Of a DNA stretch of 64,000 nucleotides, positions 45,068-56,095 are shown in pieces. Each line of letters starts with the position of its first letter. Position 1 is the first letter of the stretch. The notes under the pieces were generated by a model. That model saw only the letters and a list, made by a program, of their open reading frames with translations. It made no database searches and was not told the DNA's origin. The DNA is from Rhopalosiphum padi (lineage: Eukaryota; Arthropoda; Insecta; Hemiptera; Aphididae). The translations under genes were made by a program, and so were the position numbers. The stretch spans positions 80,595,422 through 80,659,421 of the forward strand of contig NC_083599.1 in the NCBI RefSeq assembly GCF_020882245.1. The letters run 5' to 3'.

Positions 45068-45316
45068 TAATATACTTAATAAATAAATATAATATATTAC
45101 ATTTATTTACTTAAATGTTGTTATTTTTTTTTCATACAAATATTTTTAGTTTTATTAATAGATCTATTATAATATTAAATTTAGGAAAGTGGGTGAGAAA
45201 AATATTATATCACCATATTGGTACTTGAATGATGGGGGTGTGGGGGGAAGAGCCCCCCACGGGCCTGTTTCATTTAAATATGTTAAGCCCCTCCACATTA
45301 AAAACTGAAATTGCGC
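45068..45316. other. 3' flank of the ZMYM1-like gene
   Basis: AT-rich, then a G/C-run block (gtgtggggggaagagccccccac near 45240) able to form a hairpin, typical of subterminal hAT sequence. Confidence 0.4.
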
Positions 45317-45478
45317 CTATGAATCCGAGCAGACGAGCCTAGATTTACTATTTTTCGACAATCTATTAAATGTTGTTTCATTATAGCCCTGGCAGTAATA
45401 ATGAAATTCTTTTTTACATGTAGAACAGTTTAAACAATCATCCTTAATAATGCTTTCAAAACATTTATTACAATTCAT
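45317..45478 (-). pseudogene. LINE ORF1 N-terminal PHD-like finger fragment
   Basis: MNCNKCFESIIKDDCLNCST, then CKKEFHYYC and a final Cys. This is a PHD-type Cys4-His-Cys3-like pattern, as at the N-terminus of ORF1 proteins of some insect Jockey-like LINEs. Cut off at 45317. The ORF extension upstream of 45478 is not part of it. Confidence 0.5.
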
Positions 45479-45689
45479 AATTGTTATTTCGGTTTGTATA
45501 ATAATAAACGAACGTATTACTTTTACCCAATGCAATCGGAAAAAAAAAATAATAATAATAACCAAACACAGATAAGCGACCAAACCGTCAATATAAACGA
45601 CCGTACTGTTCGACTGTTAATCGGAAACTGATATTAAATGAGTAGTTTTGGAGTTTATCCCGAACAAAAAAAAAGCGACTTAATTTTAT

Positions 45690-45726
<37 letters not shown>

Positions 45727-46150
45727 TGAACTTAAAAAACATCAACAGCAAAGGTTATTAGTTTTGTGTAAAATTACATGGTCGTTATTAAAAATTACAG
45801 TATATATATGGTGTTCTTTTTATATGATTACGATTTACATTTATATTACAATTTTCTTTAACGGTAGGTTCAAATTTTGTCGTATAAATCCGATTTTTTG
45901 AGGAAGGTTAACATGTTCGATGTGTTTTCACTATCTGGTCCTAGAGCTTCATACAGGTTGGGTGGGATGTTGTATTTTTTAAGATGTTCGGCGTATTGGT
46001 AACACTCTGTTATTATATGCTTCACTGTTAGTGTTACCCCACAGACTATACATTGGGTGGGTTCTTTTTTGGCCATGAGGTGTTGATGGGTCAGCCTTGT
46101 GTGACCTATTCGGAGACGATTTATAAGAATTAATTTTATTATTTGTATTT
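45690..46150 (-). pseudogene. LINE 3' end with reverse-transcriptase zinc-binding domain and long A-tail
   Basis: The T-run at about 45690-45724 is the A-tail of a minus-strand LINE. The coding end (46150-45870) gives RLRIGHTRLTHQHLM, PTQCIVCGVTLTVKHIITEC (Cys-Cys-His-Cys) and a short tail: the C-terminal RNA-binding finger of R1/I/Jockey-type LINEs. Strongly 5' truncated. The uninterrupted A-tail of more than 30 bases suggests a recent insertion. Confidence 0.75.
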
Positions 46151-46164
46151 AATTTATATGTCAT

Positions 46165-46836
46165 TTATTTTAGAATTACACTAAAAACCAAAATCAGTTT
46201 TATTGAAAACAGATTTAGCGTAAAAATGCCCGTTTTCTTTGATTTTTTGAAAACTATATCGAGAATTTTAAAATATTCCTCTCGAATGCACCAACTAGTT
46301 TCACTTTCCCACCGAACAAGATACTGTTGAAGAAAATCCTGTTTCGATTATACTGCCCCAAACGGCGATGACAGACACAAAAATAAAAAAATTTAAAATA
46401 AAACACACTTTGTAAAATCAATACATTCATCGACCCACTAAGAATCTAAAATAAATATATGTATAGATTGTATTATTTAAAACAAAAATGTCGGTGGAGA
46501 ACAAATTCTATAAAACTTCAAAACTAGCTTTGTGAAAGCAGATAAACGTATTTGTTTCGTACTCTGCTATTTTTGACGATACAAAACAAATATACAATTG
46601 CTCTAGACCTAGCCATGACAATAAATACACATAAACACAGTTTTTTTTAAATAGGTAGTTATTTTATCAGTGGCGGCGCATTTCATTGTCTACCCAAAAA
46701 TATAAAATAATTTAAATTTAAAAATTAGTTGTTTATTATATGCTACTATACTACATTGTCTACAGTGTGTGAGTAACGAATGTAATTAATATATTATTAA
46801 TTATTATGTAAAATTTTATTTATATCTTATCTATAC
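46165..46836. repeat. dispersed repeat related to the 58274 MITE
   Basis: Near 46165-46240 the words agaattacactaaaaacc and tttagcgtaaaaatgcc match the interior of the 58274-59192 MITE (tagagttacaccataaacc near 58715, tttgcgtaaaaatacac near 58758). The rest is AT-rich without ORFs. Confidence 0.45.
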
Positions 46837-48232
46837 CAGCGATTCTCAACCGGGGGGTCGCGACCCCCTTGGAGGTCGCCAACAATTTTTTTAGGGTCGC
46901 CAATTCATGTGGGAAAAAAATGTTTCACTTAGAATCTTATAATTTTATTAATAGTAAGTGTTAAAATATATATATTTTTGTTTGGATAGTCCGATAGTCG
47001 ATAAAAACGTACTATTTATTTATAATACAATGCAAGGCTAATTACAGATAAGATGACAATATAATCGATTACGCGATGTTCTGAGTATTTTATCGGTGGT
47101 TCGTCAGTTGTATGTCGTACACCAGCTCGCTGGTAAAGTATTGTTATTATAAGTTATACGCTATTTGTACATATTGTACGTTTATTCAATACCTAATTAT
47201 TAAAAAATGAGTAAGCAAACATCTTTGTCAAATTTTTTTAAACAACCCTCAACATCAAATTCATCTTCAGCAATTGTGAACGGTCCTGATTCAGATGTTA
47301 GTGAAAATGAATTAAGACCACCACTTAAAAAGGTAAAACTAACTACAAAAATTTTGAACTACAATGAAAATTACGTCGAATACGGGTTTACTTATTTACG
47401 TGAAAATAATATAGATTTACCTCAATGTATTATATGTAGTATGGTGTTGGCCAATGCATCTCTAAAACCTAATAAACTTTTGCGTCATCTTGAAACAAAT
47501 CACGCTCATTATAAAAATCGAAATAAAGATTTTTTTTTAAGAAAATTACAAGAGTTTAAATAAAATAAAAAAAATATCAAATCTTTTACTACTGAAGATA
47601 AAAAATACTTAAAATGTTCATATTTAGCAGCCATGCATATAGCTAAATCTAAAAAGGCATATACAATCGGTGAAAAACTATTGAAACCTTGCATGATAGA
47701 TATTTTTACTGAGTTGTTTGGTAGTGAATATGCAACAAAAATAAACAGTATACCCATGTCCAATGATACTATCAGCAGAAGAATAAATATTATGGCTGTT
47801 GACATTGAATATCAACTTATTCAAAAAATAAACAAATCTATATTTTATGGAATTCAAATCGATGAATCTACAGACATTAATAATGAAGCAATATTATTAA
47901 TTTATATTAGATATGTAGATACCGATTTGAATGACATAAATGAAGAGTTTTTATGTTGTTTAAATTTACCAACGTTTTGTACATCTGAGGAAATTTTCAA
48001 AGCTATTTTAATGTACTTCGACAAAAATGATCTATCTATTTCCAAGTGTATTGGTATATGTACTGACGGTGCTGCAGCCATGACGGGAAAGTTTAATGGT
48101 CTTGTAGCACGAATTAAACAGATAGCTCATAAGGATATAATTTCAACTCATTGTTTCATTCACCGAGAGCAATTGGCCACTAAAGATATGGGTGAAAATT
48201 TATTTAATGTTTTAAATACCTGCATTAAAATT
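46837..48232 (+). pseudogene. hAT transposon (ZBED5-like), left end and N-terminal two thirds of the transposase
   Basis: Left terminus cagcgattctcaaccggg followed by gtcgcgacccccttgg, the well-known hAT end. Transposase from 47207: MSKQTSLSNFFKQPSTS head, finger LPQCIICSMVLANASLKPNKLLRHLETNH, then after TAA at 47561-47563 the same frame continues with IFYGIQIDESTDINNEAILL (first Asp), GICTDGAAAMTGKF (second) and STHCFIHREQLATKDM. It breaks at about 48232 in an ATT-repeat; the hAT-C part and the right end are absent, replaced by a CGGBP1-like hAT. Confidence 0.85.
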
Positions 48233-48239
48233 ATATTAT

Positions 48240-49620
48240 TATTATATTATATTATTTTGCATACAATTGCATATTTTACCATTTTTTATTTATAAGTGCA
48301 TAATTTGTATTTTTCTGTTTTTAAGCGCATATTTGACAGTTTTCGATTTAAAATGCTGAGAAATACGGTAATTTTATATTTTACTAAATCTTGTATAAGT
48401 TTGATTATCTGTATTTCACAAATTATCACTTATTTATTGTTGATAATTCAATATGATTATACCTATAGTATAGGAGTAAAGGTAGGTACCTCGTACCTAC
48501 TTAAATAGAATTTTCGATAAGCCTCGTCAATTGTCACAGTCAAAACTTATCTTAAAACTTGCGAGCCATTACAATTTTATCAGATATTTTAACAGAACGT
48601 TTAATAATTTATAGTTAGTTTCCGTCATACCTACGACCGATGTAGAGTACCGTATATTGCGCGTTTCGTGTTTTCGTGTTTTTTCGTGGACGTATTTGAT
48701 TTATTAAATCACTCAGTTATGCCTAAAGTTAAAAGCTTTTGTTCTACCCGACTAAGAGGTTTTGTAAAAGAATTTGGAGAGGCTTTATCGGATTAAATTT
48801 ATGTCATAAACTTTCTCTGTGATGTCCTCTTTAATTTTAAAAAGAACTGCATGATATTTAAGTTTAAGTTTAAGTTTAAGTTTATTTGCCAATATATCAT
48901 ATAACAGCATAAAATAATACAAATAATATAAAATTATAATACAATAAAGTCAAAATAATATTTTGACTCACTTCTAAAAAGCTAAAAGCTTGTGCTTAGA
49001 AGTGAGAGTTTCTTATAGTATTAAATATTAACAGAGAGCACGTTTTAACTACCGATGGTTCAATCCTTTATTGCAAAATATGCGAAGTTCAGGTCGGTTT
49101 ACTGTTGAACAACATATGAACACCGCTAAACATATTCGATTAATTAAACTAAAAGAAAAAAATGATAAACAACAATTAATATCAAATACAAAAATATCGT
49201 CATTCAACTTGGATTTATGTAGAGCACTGACTTCAGCTAACATACCACTAAATAAGGTCAACAACTCTGTTTTTCGTGATTTTTTGGAAAAGTATACAGG
49301 AAAAGAGATATCTGATGAATCCACAATGCGTAAAAATTATTTATAAGAGTGCTATAATGAAACAATGAATAAAATTCGAAGTTATGTAACCGACAAGAAA
49401 ATTTGGGTATCAATCGATGAAACAACCGATTGTGAAGACTGTTATCTAGAAAATGTAGTAGTTGGCACACTACAAAAAAAACGAATCCGGTAAAATTTTT
49501 TTGCTAACTTCAGAACAGTTGGAAAGGGCTAACTTTTCAACTATTAGTAAGTTATTTGATAATTCAATGAAATTAGTATGGCCAAACGGTGTACTTCATG
49601 ATAGTCTTATTATTTCTAAC
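48240..49620 (+). pseudogene. CGGBP1-like hAT, 5' part, interrupted by a LINE tail
   Basis: 48240-48370 carries the tgcatatttt / gcgcatattt words also seen in the terminal region at 39500. ORF from ATG 48719 (MPKVKSFCSTRLRGFVKEFG) stops after about 25 codons at a LINE insertion. It resumes at about 49020 with TTDGSILYCKICEV, then LCRALTSANIPLNKVNNSVFRDFLEKYTG, and after a TAA at 49344-49346 KIWVSIDETTDCED (first Asp). Frame changes near 49485; it ends near 49620 where it abuts Polinton-derived sequence on the other strand. Confidence 0.75.
48857..49020 (-). mobile_element. LINE 3' fragment with (TTTAAG)n tail
   Basis: A tail of tttaag repeats (48857-48883), which read on the minus strand are cttaaa repeats after gcaaataaac, i.e. 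a polyadenylation-like signal and a short-repeat tail. The remaining 140 bp has no coding. The insertion separates two parts of the CGGBP1-like transposase. Confidence 0.6.
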
Positions 49621-49624
49621 TGAC

Positions 49625-50690
49625 GCTGCTAAATACTCTAAAAATTTTGATTCCTCTTTTTTGTTAAATTTATCTCCCATGTATTTATTGTTTGCTTTCG
49701 AGTATCTTTGACTACATTGAGATAAGCCGCCTCTGATTCCAGATTCAATCATCAAAATTTGATCAATATCAGTTAATAACTCTAATTTAACATTTTCATT
49801 TTTAACATAGAATTCCATGCGAATCCCGGTGTTGTGTAATACCACAAAGGATCTAATTTATAAGTTTCTAAAGAAATATCTCTAAAATTTGCCATTATAT
49901 CTGTTAATAATAAAACATCGATCAAATTATACAAACTAGTGAATTCTCGAAGATTTTTTAAATTTTATTTTTTATACTTTCCAAATTTTTTGTGAGTTTT
50001 TATATTCCTCTATCGTTACGTTTTTATCAGTGAGAGAACTATAAAAATTTTCTATGGGAGGTAAACATGTTTCATCAAAATTCCTCTGAACAATCCATAT
50101 ATTCGTAAAGATAAGCAAGCTTTCTAGTAACTAAATTTAAATGATTTCTAGGAATATAATTACTGAGTTGTTTAAATTGGTGTTTTTTAAGATTATTTGC
50201 TAATTTTTCTAAAGAACTAGGTAAAAATTTTAATGAATCAATAAATCTTAATTCTGTTGTTAATATTTTATATTCACCATTGATATATTTTTCATGTGGT
50301 ATACATTTTGAAAAAGATATATATTTTTCCTCATTATTTGGAATTTATTTTATTTTATTTTCATCTTTTCCAAATTCTTTTATAAATAGATGAGCATCAT
50401 AACCTGAAAGATTATGACGAACAATTGGGATAAATTTAGGATTTTGATAAGTAAGGTTACAGATAAAATGAGCTGCCCCTCTATATTTTCCGGTTAAATG
50501 GTCATGATCACAAAATTTCTCATATTTATTTTTTTATTTTGTATTTCTTCTTCAAATAAAACTTAAAATTTTTCAATATTTTCAGTATCATTATTATTTT
50601 TATAGTATTCAATAGCATTGTTAATTATTTTAAATTTTTTCTCTAATCTTGGAGGTAATTCTGTTAGAAATTTCATGTCAATGACTATAA
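49625..50690 (-). pseudogene. Polinton/Maverick-type protein-primed DNA polymerase B fragment
   Basis: On the minus strand, in several frames: CDHDHLTGKYRGAAHFIC (near 50510-50455), NLSGYDAHLFIKEFG (exonuclease block, near 50410), FIDSLKFLPSSLEKLANNL (near 50230), LIDVLLLTDIMANFRDISLE (near 49900), LDPLWYYTTPGFAWNSML, then GIRGGLSQCSQRYSKANNKYM (near 49720-49660). These are the ordered blocks of family-B polymerases of Polintons and related viruses. Polymerase motif C (DTD) and other Polinton genes such as the integrase or capsid are not in the window. It has many frameshifts and is a dead remnant. Confidence 0.75.
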
Positions 50691-51283
50691 TTATGGGAAA
50701 AATAATTATTAAGGTACTTACTGTTTACATGAACATCATCGTTAGTAGACTTAGTAACTAAATCTACTTACTTTTTGCTTCGAGACATCATAATATTATA
50801 ATTATTAGTAATTATTAAAACTTACAATAAAACAAATGATTTTCTCGGCAAAAGCGCGTCAAATGTAAACTCTGTTCCAAAAGAGAACGATCATTTTGGC
50901 CGACCGGTTTTCGTCGGTTGCTGCGCATCTCCCACCAATTACCCGTAAGCGGGTGGTCGAGCGCCGCGTGGTGGAGTGCGTGCGATCACGGGTGCAGCTC
51001 TGCGCGATTCTGCGGGTGCGTGCGTCGTGCGTAGGATTGTGGCTCCTATGCGTGCGTGCGTCATGCGTAACGCGGGACTATATCGTTAAAAAACCAAGGA
51101 AAAAAGTCACCCTTATTTATTTATTCCATGGTTTTTTAGTGTTTACGTGTAGGTGCCAGGTGCAGAGCACATGTACATTACGCTTTGTCAGTTGTTTGAC
51201 TTCTACGGAGTACGACCTATTTTTCTACCTCTACGGCTGTGCACAGTATTTTGTATTTTTTACATTTTTTATTTTTTTAAACT
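50691..51283. other. GC-rich 5' region of the mariner-like gene
   Basis: 50880-51080 is strongly GC-rich and CpG-dense against its surroundings, with repeated gcgtgcgt words. It lies directly upstream of the exon at 51284 and may be promoter or 5' UTR. A 159-codon ORF through it (50896-51375) overlaps the exon in another frame and shows no family resemblance. Confidence 0.45.
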
Positions 51284-51328
51284 ATGGAGAACATGGAATC
51301 TCCAAAAAAACGGAATCCTCAAGGAAAG

Positions 51329-52463
51329 GTAAATATTCACTATTCAATTATTATTTGATAATATTATTTAGATGATGTCGTATTGCATGCAGAGTTGGTC
51401 ATTAGTCGAATAAAAAATTATTCTTTATTCATTTATTTTTCATTTGATTAGTCTAGATTTCTTTTCATTTATCATAGATATTAATATAACAAGGTTATGA
51501 AATTTTAACTACAAAATAACTGTAATTTTACGAGTTAAACAAATTCCGTAAAAATCAACATTGGATTTTTAAATGGTAACACCTATATTTAATACCAAAT
51601 AATTATAATACTATTTTTTTAAGAACTTCTGAGTTTGAATTTTTTATTACGATTCAATAGATTTTAAGATACGTCAAATTCAAAATAGGATATAGGAAAA
51701 TCATTTTGTGTTTGTTTACACTTGTCCTTATTAATTTTTTGTCAATCATAAAAAACAATAATCTTTGAATCAGAGTAATAAAGACGGATTATAAACACTT
51801 ATTAGTCGTTACATTACACACATAGATAATATAGATATCGATAGGAGATTACGTCTAATCGGTGATGAATGAAATAATAGTATTATACGTAATTATAACG
51901 GAAAACGAGAAACATAAATAAATAAATAACACAAAACAAAACGTAACGTTTAAAAAAATATATGATATATAAATATATCATTAAATAAAACATAACGCAA
52001 AACAGTATATATTGTATTCAATTAAACGAAATAATTAATTTCCAATTATTTGATAATACTTAGTAGTATTCAATTATTTATTCAATCCAAGAATTCTTTA
52101 CGAACTATGTATTGTAATTTAATCTGTATCACATTTAATTAAATAAATAAAATAAAATAAAGTTATACAATACCTACTTAAAACTCAGAATAGGGAAATT
52201 ATGTCCCCAAAAAAAGGTTATATTCATATGCTTTTAAATTGCGGCCTGTGTAATTTTAAAACAGGTATCTAAATGCTTTTACATTTTAAATAACGATAAA
52301 TAAAAAAATTGTATAACGTTTTAATTATGAATAACGATAAACACAAAAGTTGAATAACGTTTAAATTTTGAATAATGATAAACTCAAAATTTGTATAACG
52401 TTTTGATTGTAAATAACGTAAAACAAAATTTTTTTTTCAAATGCAAGCCCTGGTTGTAACTAG
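51329..52463. other. intron sequence, no gene seen
   Basis: AT-rich, with loosely repeated words aataacgataaa / ataacgttttaa (52290-52430). No ORF or element ends recognised. Confidence 0.4.
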
Positions 52464-52465
52464 TA

Positions 52466-54530
52466 CGGCCAGCGAAAAATGAGCCGCGATACCAACGCTC
52501 CGGGTGGCCGAATTTCGTCAGGGCTTCTACAACTATTTGCCGCGTAAATTAATTTCAAACATGTTATACGAATATTATTATAAAAAAAAAATATTTTTCT
52601 TTTATATTTTAGTAAATACGTATTTTTGAAGAAATATAATAGGTATTATTATAGTGCATACAATTTATTTATACAAATTAATAAATATAAAATATAAATG
52701 GTATACTATTATACAAAAAAATAATAAATAATAAGTAAAAATAATTAAGTTTTACACAATATTAATTGTCATCGTCGTCGTCATCGTCATCGTCACTTGA
52801 ACTGTCGTCAGGATTTATGGTAAGAATGATGGGTTCCAAAATTTCGTCCCTTATCCCTTCCTTCGCCAAGTCTTCGTCTTGAATTTATGCACAATGTTCA
52901 CCGCATTTTGCCCAATGTTCTTTCGTCACCGCATCTAAGGCATTATTGACCAACACTTCTACATCTGCAATTTTGAAGGAATGATTTTTTTCAGCGACTT
53001 CTCCCTTAACTTGTGCCCAAATCATTTCAATAGGATTATACTGGCAGTGATACGGTGGCAGTCTCACCACTTCATGACCCATTTGTAAAGCTATATCGTC
53101 TAATTTATATATTTTTTCTTTTGGCATTGATAGTTTCACTTTTTCCCGTAGTTCGCACAACGTTTCTTCGGGAGTAAATGGTATTGATTTTTCTTGTAGC
53201 CATTTTTGAACGTCTGCTTAGGGTAGTCTTCAGATAACATTGAATGATATGAGGCATTGTCCGTGACTATAATACACGGTTCCTCCAAATTACATAACAT
53301 TTCAATGAACCATTTTTCGAACACTGTGTTGTTCATCTGTGAATGATAGTCTTTCGAACTACTTGACTTGCACCGAAATACCAGTTTGGAATTTTTAACA
53401 AAACCAAATGACGGTGACCCGGCATGGCACACAATGAGTCTACCACCTTTCCCTATGGGTACTTTGAGTCCTTCAGTATTATCCGAATTTTGCCAAATGT
53501 ACCCACGGGTATGGTTTTGGTTTACCCACGTCTCATCCAGGTACACAACTGGTCTCGAATCGTTATTATGTCTAAACGCATTCATTTTTCTTAAAAATTT
53601 TACTCGAGAAGCCACAATGTCATTTCGTTCCATTAAAAATTTACGTCCATCATTACACTTTTTGTATTTGAAGTCTAAATTTTTTAAAAGAACTTTCATA
53701 GACGATTTTGAACCCGGATAGTTGGTTTTTTCACGCATTGCGGCTAAAATTTTTGAACTTGTAGGAAATTCATGATTGTCGTAAAAATTATGAACGGTTC
53801 TCCTAACAACTTCGTTATCAAAATCATCTAGATTAGTAGCATACTTAACTCGTTTATAACTTTTTCTTGGTGACTTGAATGAAGTAGAGGGTCCGTCATC
53901 TCCTAATTTTCTTCCTTCTGCACAAATTCGTTTGACACTAGCAAAGCTTACACCACATGCTTCGGCAGTTACTTCACACGTTTTACGGAAAATTTCAGGA
54001 TTATTTTTGTCAGTACTCAATACTTTAAAGTAATTGTAAACACTAAAAATTACTTTTTTCGTTTGGGAATGAATATCCTGTTTAGATTCCATTATAAAAA
54101 TAATATTATAAATTTATAACAAACAATATAACACTTTTTAAAAAAAGGCAGACAAAAATTCGTAAAATACTTATAACACGGGAAAATCGTTAAAACGTAC
54201 ACACAAACACACAGGTCAACGGTTGTGGACATACTAGCTGCTAGCGTATTACGACTGCTACTCCTATTGTCCTGAAACGCCCGGCAGGATAACCTACTAT
54301 TTTATATAGTCTATAATATATAGTCAGTGCTGGTATAAAAAAATTTAAAAAACGTGTTGTAGTAAATTTTACTCAAGGCCTTAAGGAATTTGAAAAATCG
54401 TAGGGACGCGCGTAAACAAACTTCAGCTGAGTTTTGAATAGCGGGCCAATAGCTTCAAACGGAGAACCCCTGATTACGCTAAAATACACCACTAGTAACG
54501 TTGCCGTCGCGGCTCATTTTTCGCTGGCCG
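52466..54530 (-). mobile_element. Tc1/mariner-like element with TA target duplication
   Basis: Inverted ends of about 25 bp: cggccagcgaaaaatgagcc from 52466, and its inverse ending at 54530, each bordered by TA (52464-52465 and 54531-54532). Length 2065 bp with one gene on the minus strand. It lies within the intron of the mariner-like gene at 51284-55600, to which its transposase is distantly related. Confidence 0.9.
52885..54092 (-). pseudogene. Tc1/mariner-like DDE transposase, one frameshift
   Basis: ATG at 54092. N-terminal helix-turn-helix-like region (TAEACGVSFASVKRICAEGRK), then SSKILAAMREKTNYPGSKSSMKVLL. Catalytic blocks: PVVYLDETWVNQNHTRGYIW (first Asp), EEPCIIVTDNASYHSM (second) and, in the shifted frame, PPYHCQYNPIEMIWAQVKGEV (third acidic residue, Glu). 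The second frame ends with the C-terminus ...HWAKCGEHCA (52885). A one-base deletion near 53219 shifts the frame just after EDYPK; adding one base joins the two ORFs into about 400 residues. Otherwise there is no stop, so it is recent. Confidence 0.9.
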
Positions 54531-54950
54531 TACTATAATCACTGTAATCACTGTAAATACTTGAAATTTTCACCAAATGTTTATATTAGTGTTATCTATA
54601 TACAGTTACATTTTCAAAATATTTCCACTTTTTGAACTTTTTATATAAACCACTGAAATTTTCAATTTTTCTGATAATTTTTTTTTTTGAATTGTCGATT
54701 AAATTTGTTTGGCTGAGTCAAAATACTTGAAATTTTAATACAAAGTTCCTCATTAGTTATTCTTATAGTGATTAAAAAATTATTGGAATACATAGGCACA
54801 TTTGTTTTATTAACATTTAAACTAGTGTAAAAAAGTTTTAACTAATACCACGACTAATACATTATCTCTATCACCTGTGTACAATATTATAGTCACGGAC
54901 TAAGATTAATTTAACATATTTGCCTACCGTATTAATAATAACAATATATA

Positions 54951-55014
54951 AATCGTTTTTCGTAAACGATGATATAGCATTGAATTCAAATTTAACAACA
55001 TCGATTACAGTGAC
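54951..55014. repeat. right terminal repeat of an aphid-type MITE
   Basis: Shares with the right end of the 58274-59192 MITE the words aatcgtttttcg, gcattgaattcaaatttaaca and tacagtgacc. The left end of this copy is unclear; 54536-54950 may be its degraded interior. Confidence 0.55.
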
Positions 55015-55600
55015 CCATTTCTAATTTACTGTACAGAAGATTGTCACCCTTTTACCGACTTTTTATTATTTCAGTTTGTGTCATCTGGCACCAGAACAGT
55101 TATTATAAACGCATACAAACACCACATTACTCAAAATCCAGATGCTAAAATGGTTCATCTAAAAAAAATATTATCAGAACAACTAGGAATTGGAATTGGA
55201 ACTATTTATCAAACGATCTTGGAGTACAAACGGTCCAAAACAATTTCATCTCCGAATAGAACCAAAAAGTTTAAAAATGTGAAGGATAAGGTAGATGATT
55301 TTGATAAATATGCAATAAGACGGAAGATACATAAATTTTGGTCTGATCGTGAGTTCCCAACATTAGACAAAATTCTTCAAGTAATCAACGAAGATGAGGA
55401 CTTACCCAATTTCTCTCGTACCTCACTGTATAGATTATTAAAATCTATGGACTTTGAGTGCGTGAAGCAAGGTCGTAATAGCGCTTTAATAGAGAAGACT
55501 GAAATTGTTGATTGGCGGAGGCGATATTTAAGGGCGATACCGAGAAGAGGGTCGACCAATATATTATCTGGACGAAACTTGGGTCAATGCTGGTGACGTT

Positions 55601-56095
55601 CCACACAAGGTTTTCATAATATTGTAGTGATATATTTTCACAATGTTTAATTTATGCATTTTCAAAATATTTGGTATCAAATATTTCTAAAATAATTTAT
55701 CTATATATGGTATAAAATAATATTATATTATATATTACATATATTATTAATGATACTCAATACCTATTATAACAGACACTTGTCTGTATTGACTAAACAA
55801 TATTTGTGGTAAGTACCACAAATATTGTTTAGTCATCTATAAAACCAATAAATTATTACAAACGTATTGTATGTATTTTATTTATTTGATATTCTAGTTT
55901 AATTAATCAAATAAACTGCAAATAATTTTATTTGGGATATCCCAAACATATCATATGTTACATATGCATGCTATAAAGTATAAACAGAAGATAAAATAGG
56001 AAAAATTAACTCAATTATAATAATAAGGTTAAAAAAAATCATGATGTATTAATAATTATTAAAATATTTATTTATATCATAAATAATATATATTA
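55601..56095. other. AT-rich spacer with a perfect palindrome
   Basis: No ORF supported. Holds the palindrome at 55791-55834 and, just before it, acagacacttgtctgt (55772-55787), a second short hairpin. Confidence 0.45.
55791..55834. repeat. perfect 21-bp-arm palindrome
   Basis: Arms 55791-55811 and 55814-55834 are exact reverse complements with a two-base centre (ag). The left arm begins gactaaacaatatttgtgg. Confidence 0.95.

Larger units (their letters stand above)
51284..55600 (+). pseudogene. Tc1/mariner-like transposase gene, two exons, truncated
   Basis: Exon 1 (51284-51328) gives MENMESPKKRNPQGK with a GTAAAT donor. Exon 2 begins 55075 after TTTCAG with the phase kept and runs FVSSGTRTVIINAYKHH... 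. It has a helix-turn-helix-like N-terminal region (SEQLGIGIGTIYQTILEYK; LPNFSRTSLYRLLKSMDFE). A frameshift near 55535 leads to PIYYLDETWVNAGD, where the first catalytic Asp of DDE_3 (IS630/Tc1/mariner) enzymes sits. The protein then ends; the second Asp and the third acidic residue are missing downstream. The 3.7-kb intron contains another Tc1/mariner-like element, so the intron has expanded by insertion. Confidence 0.65.

Noticed and set aside
50896..51375. 159-codon ORF rich in Arg, Val and Cys
   Set aside because: It reads through a CpG-rich upstream region and overlaps a recognisable exon in another frame; no domain or codon pattern supports it.
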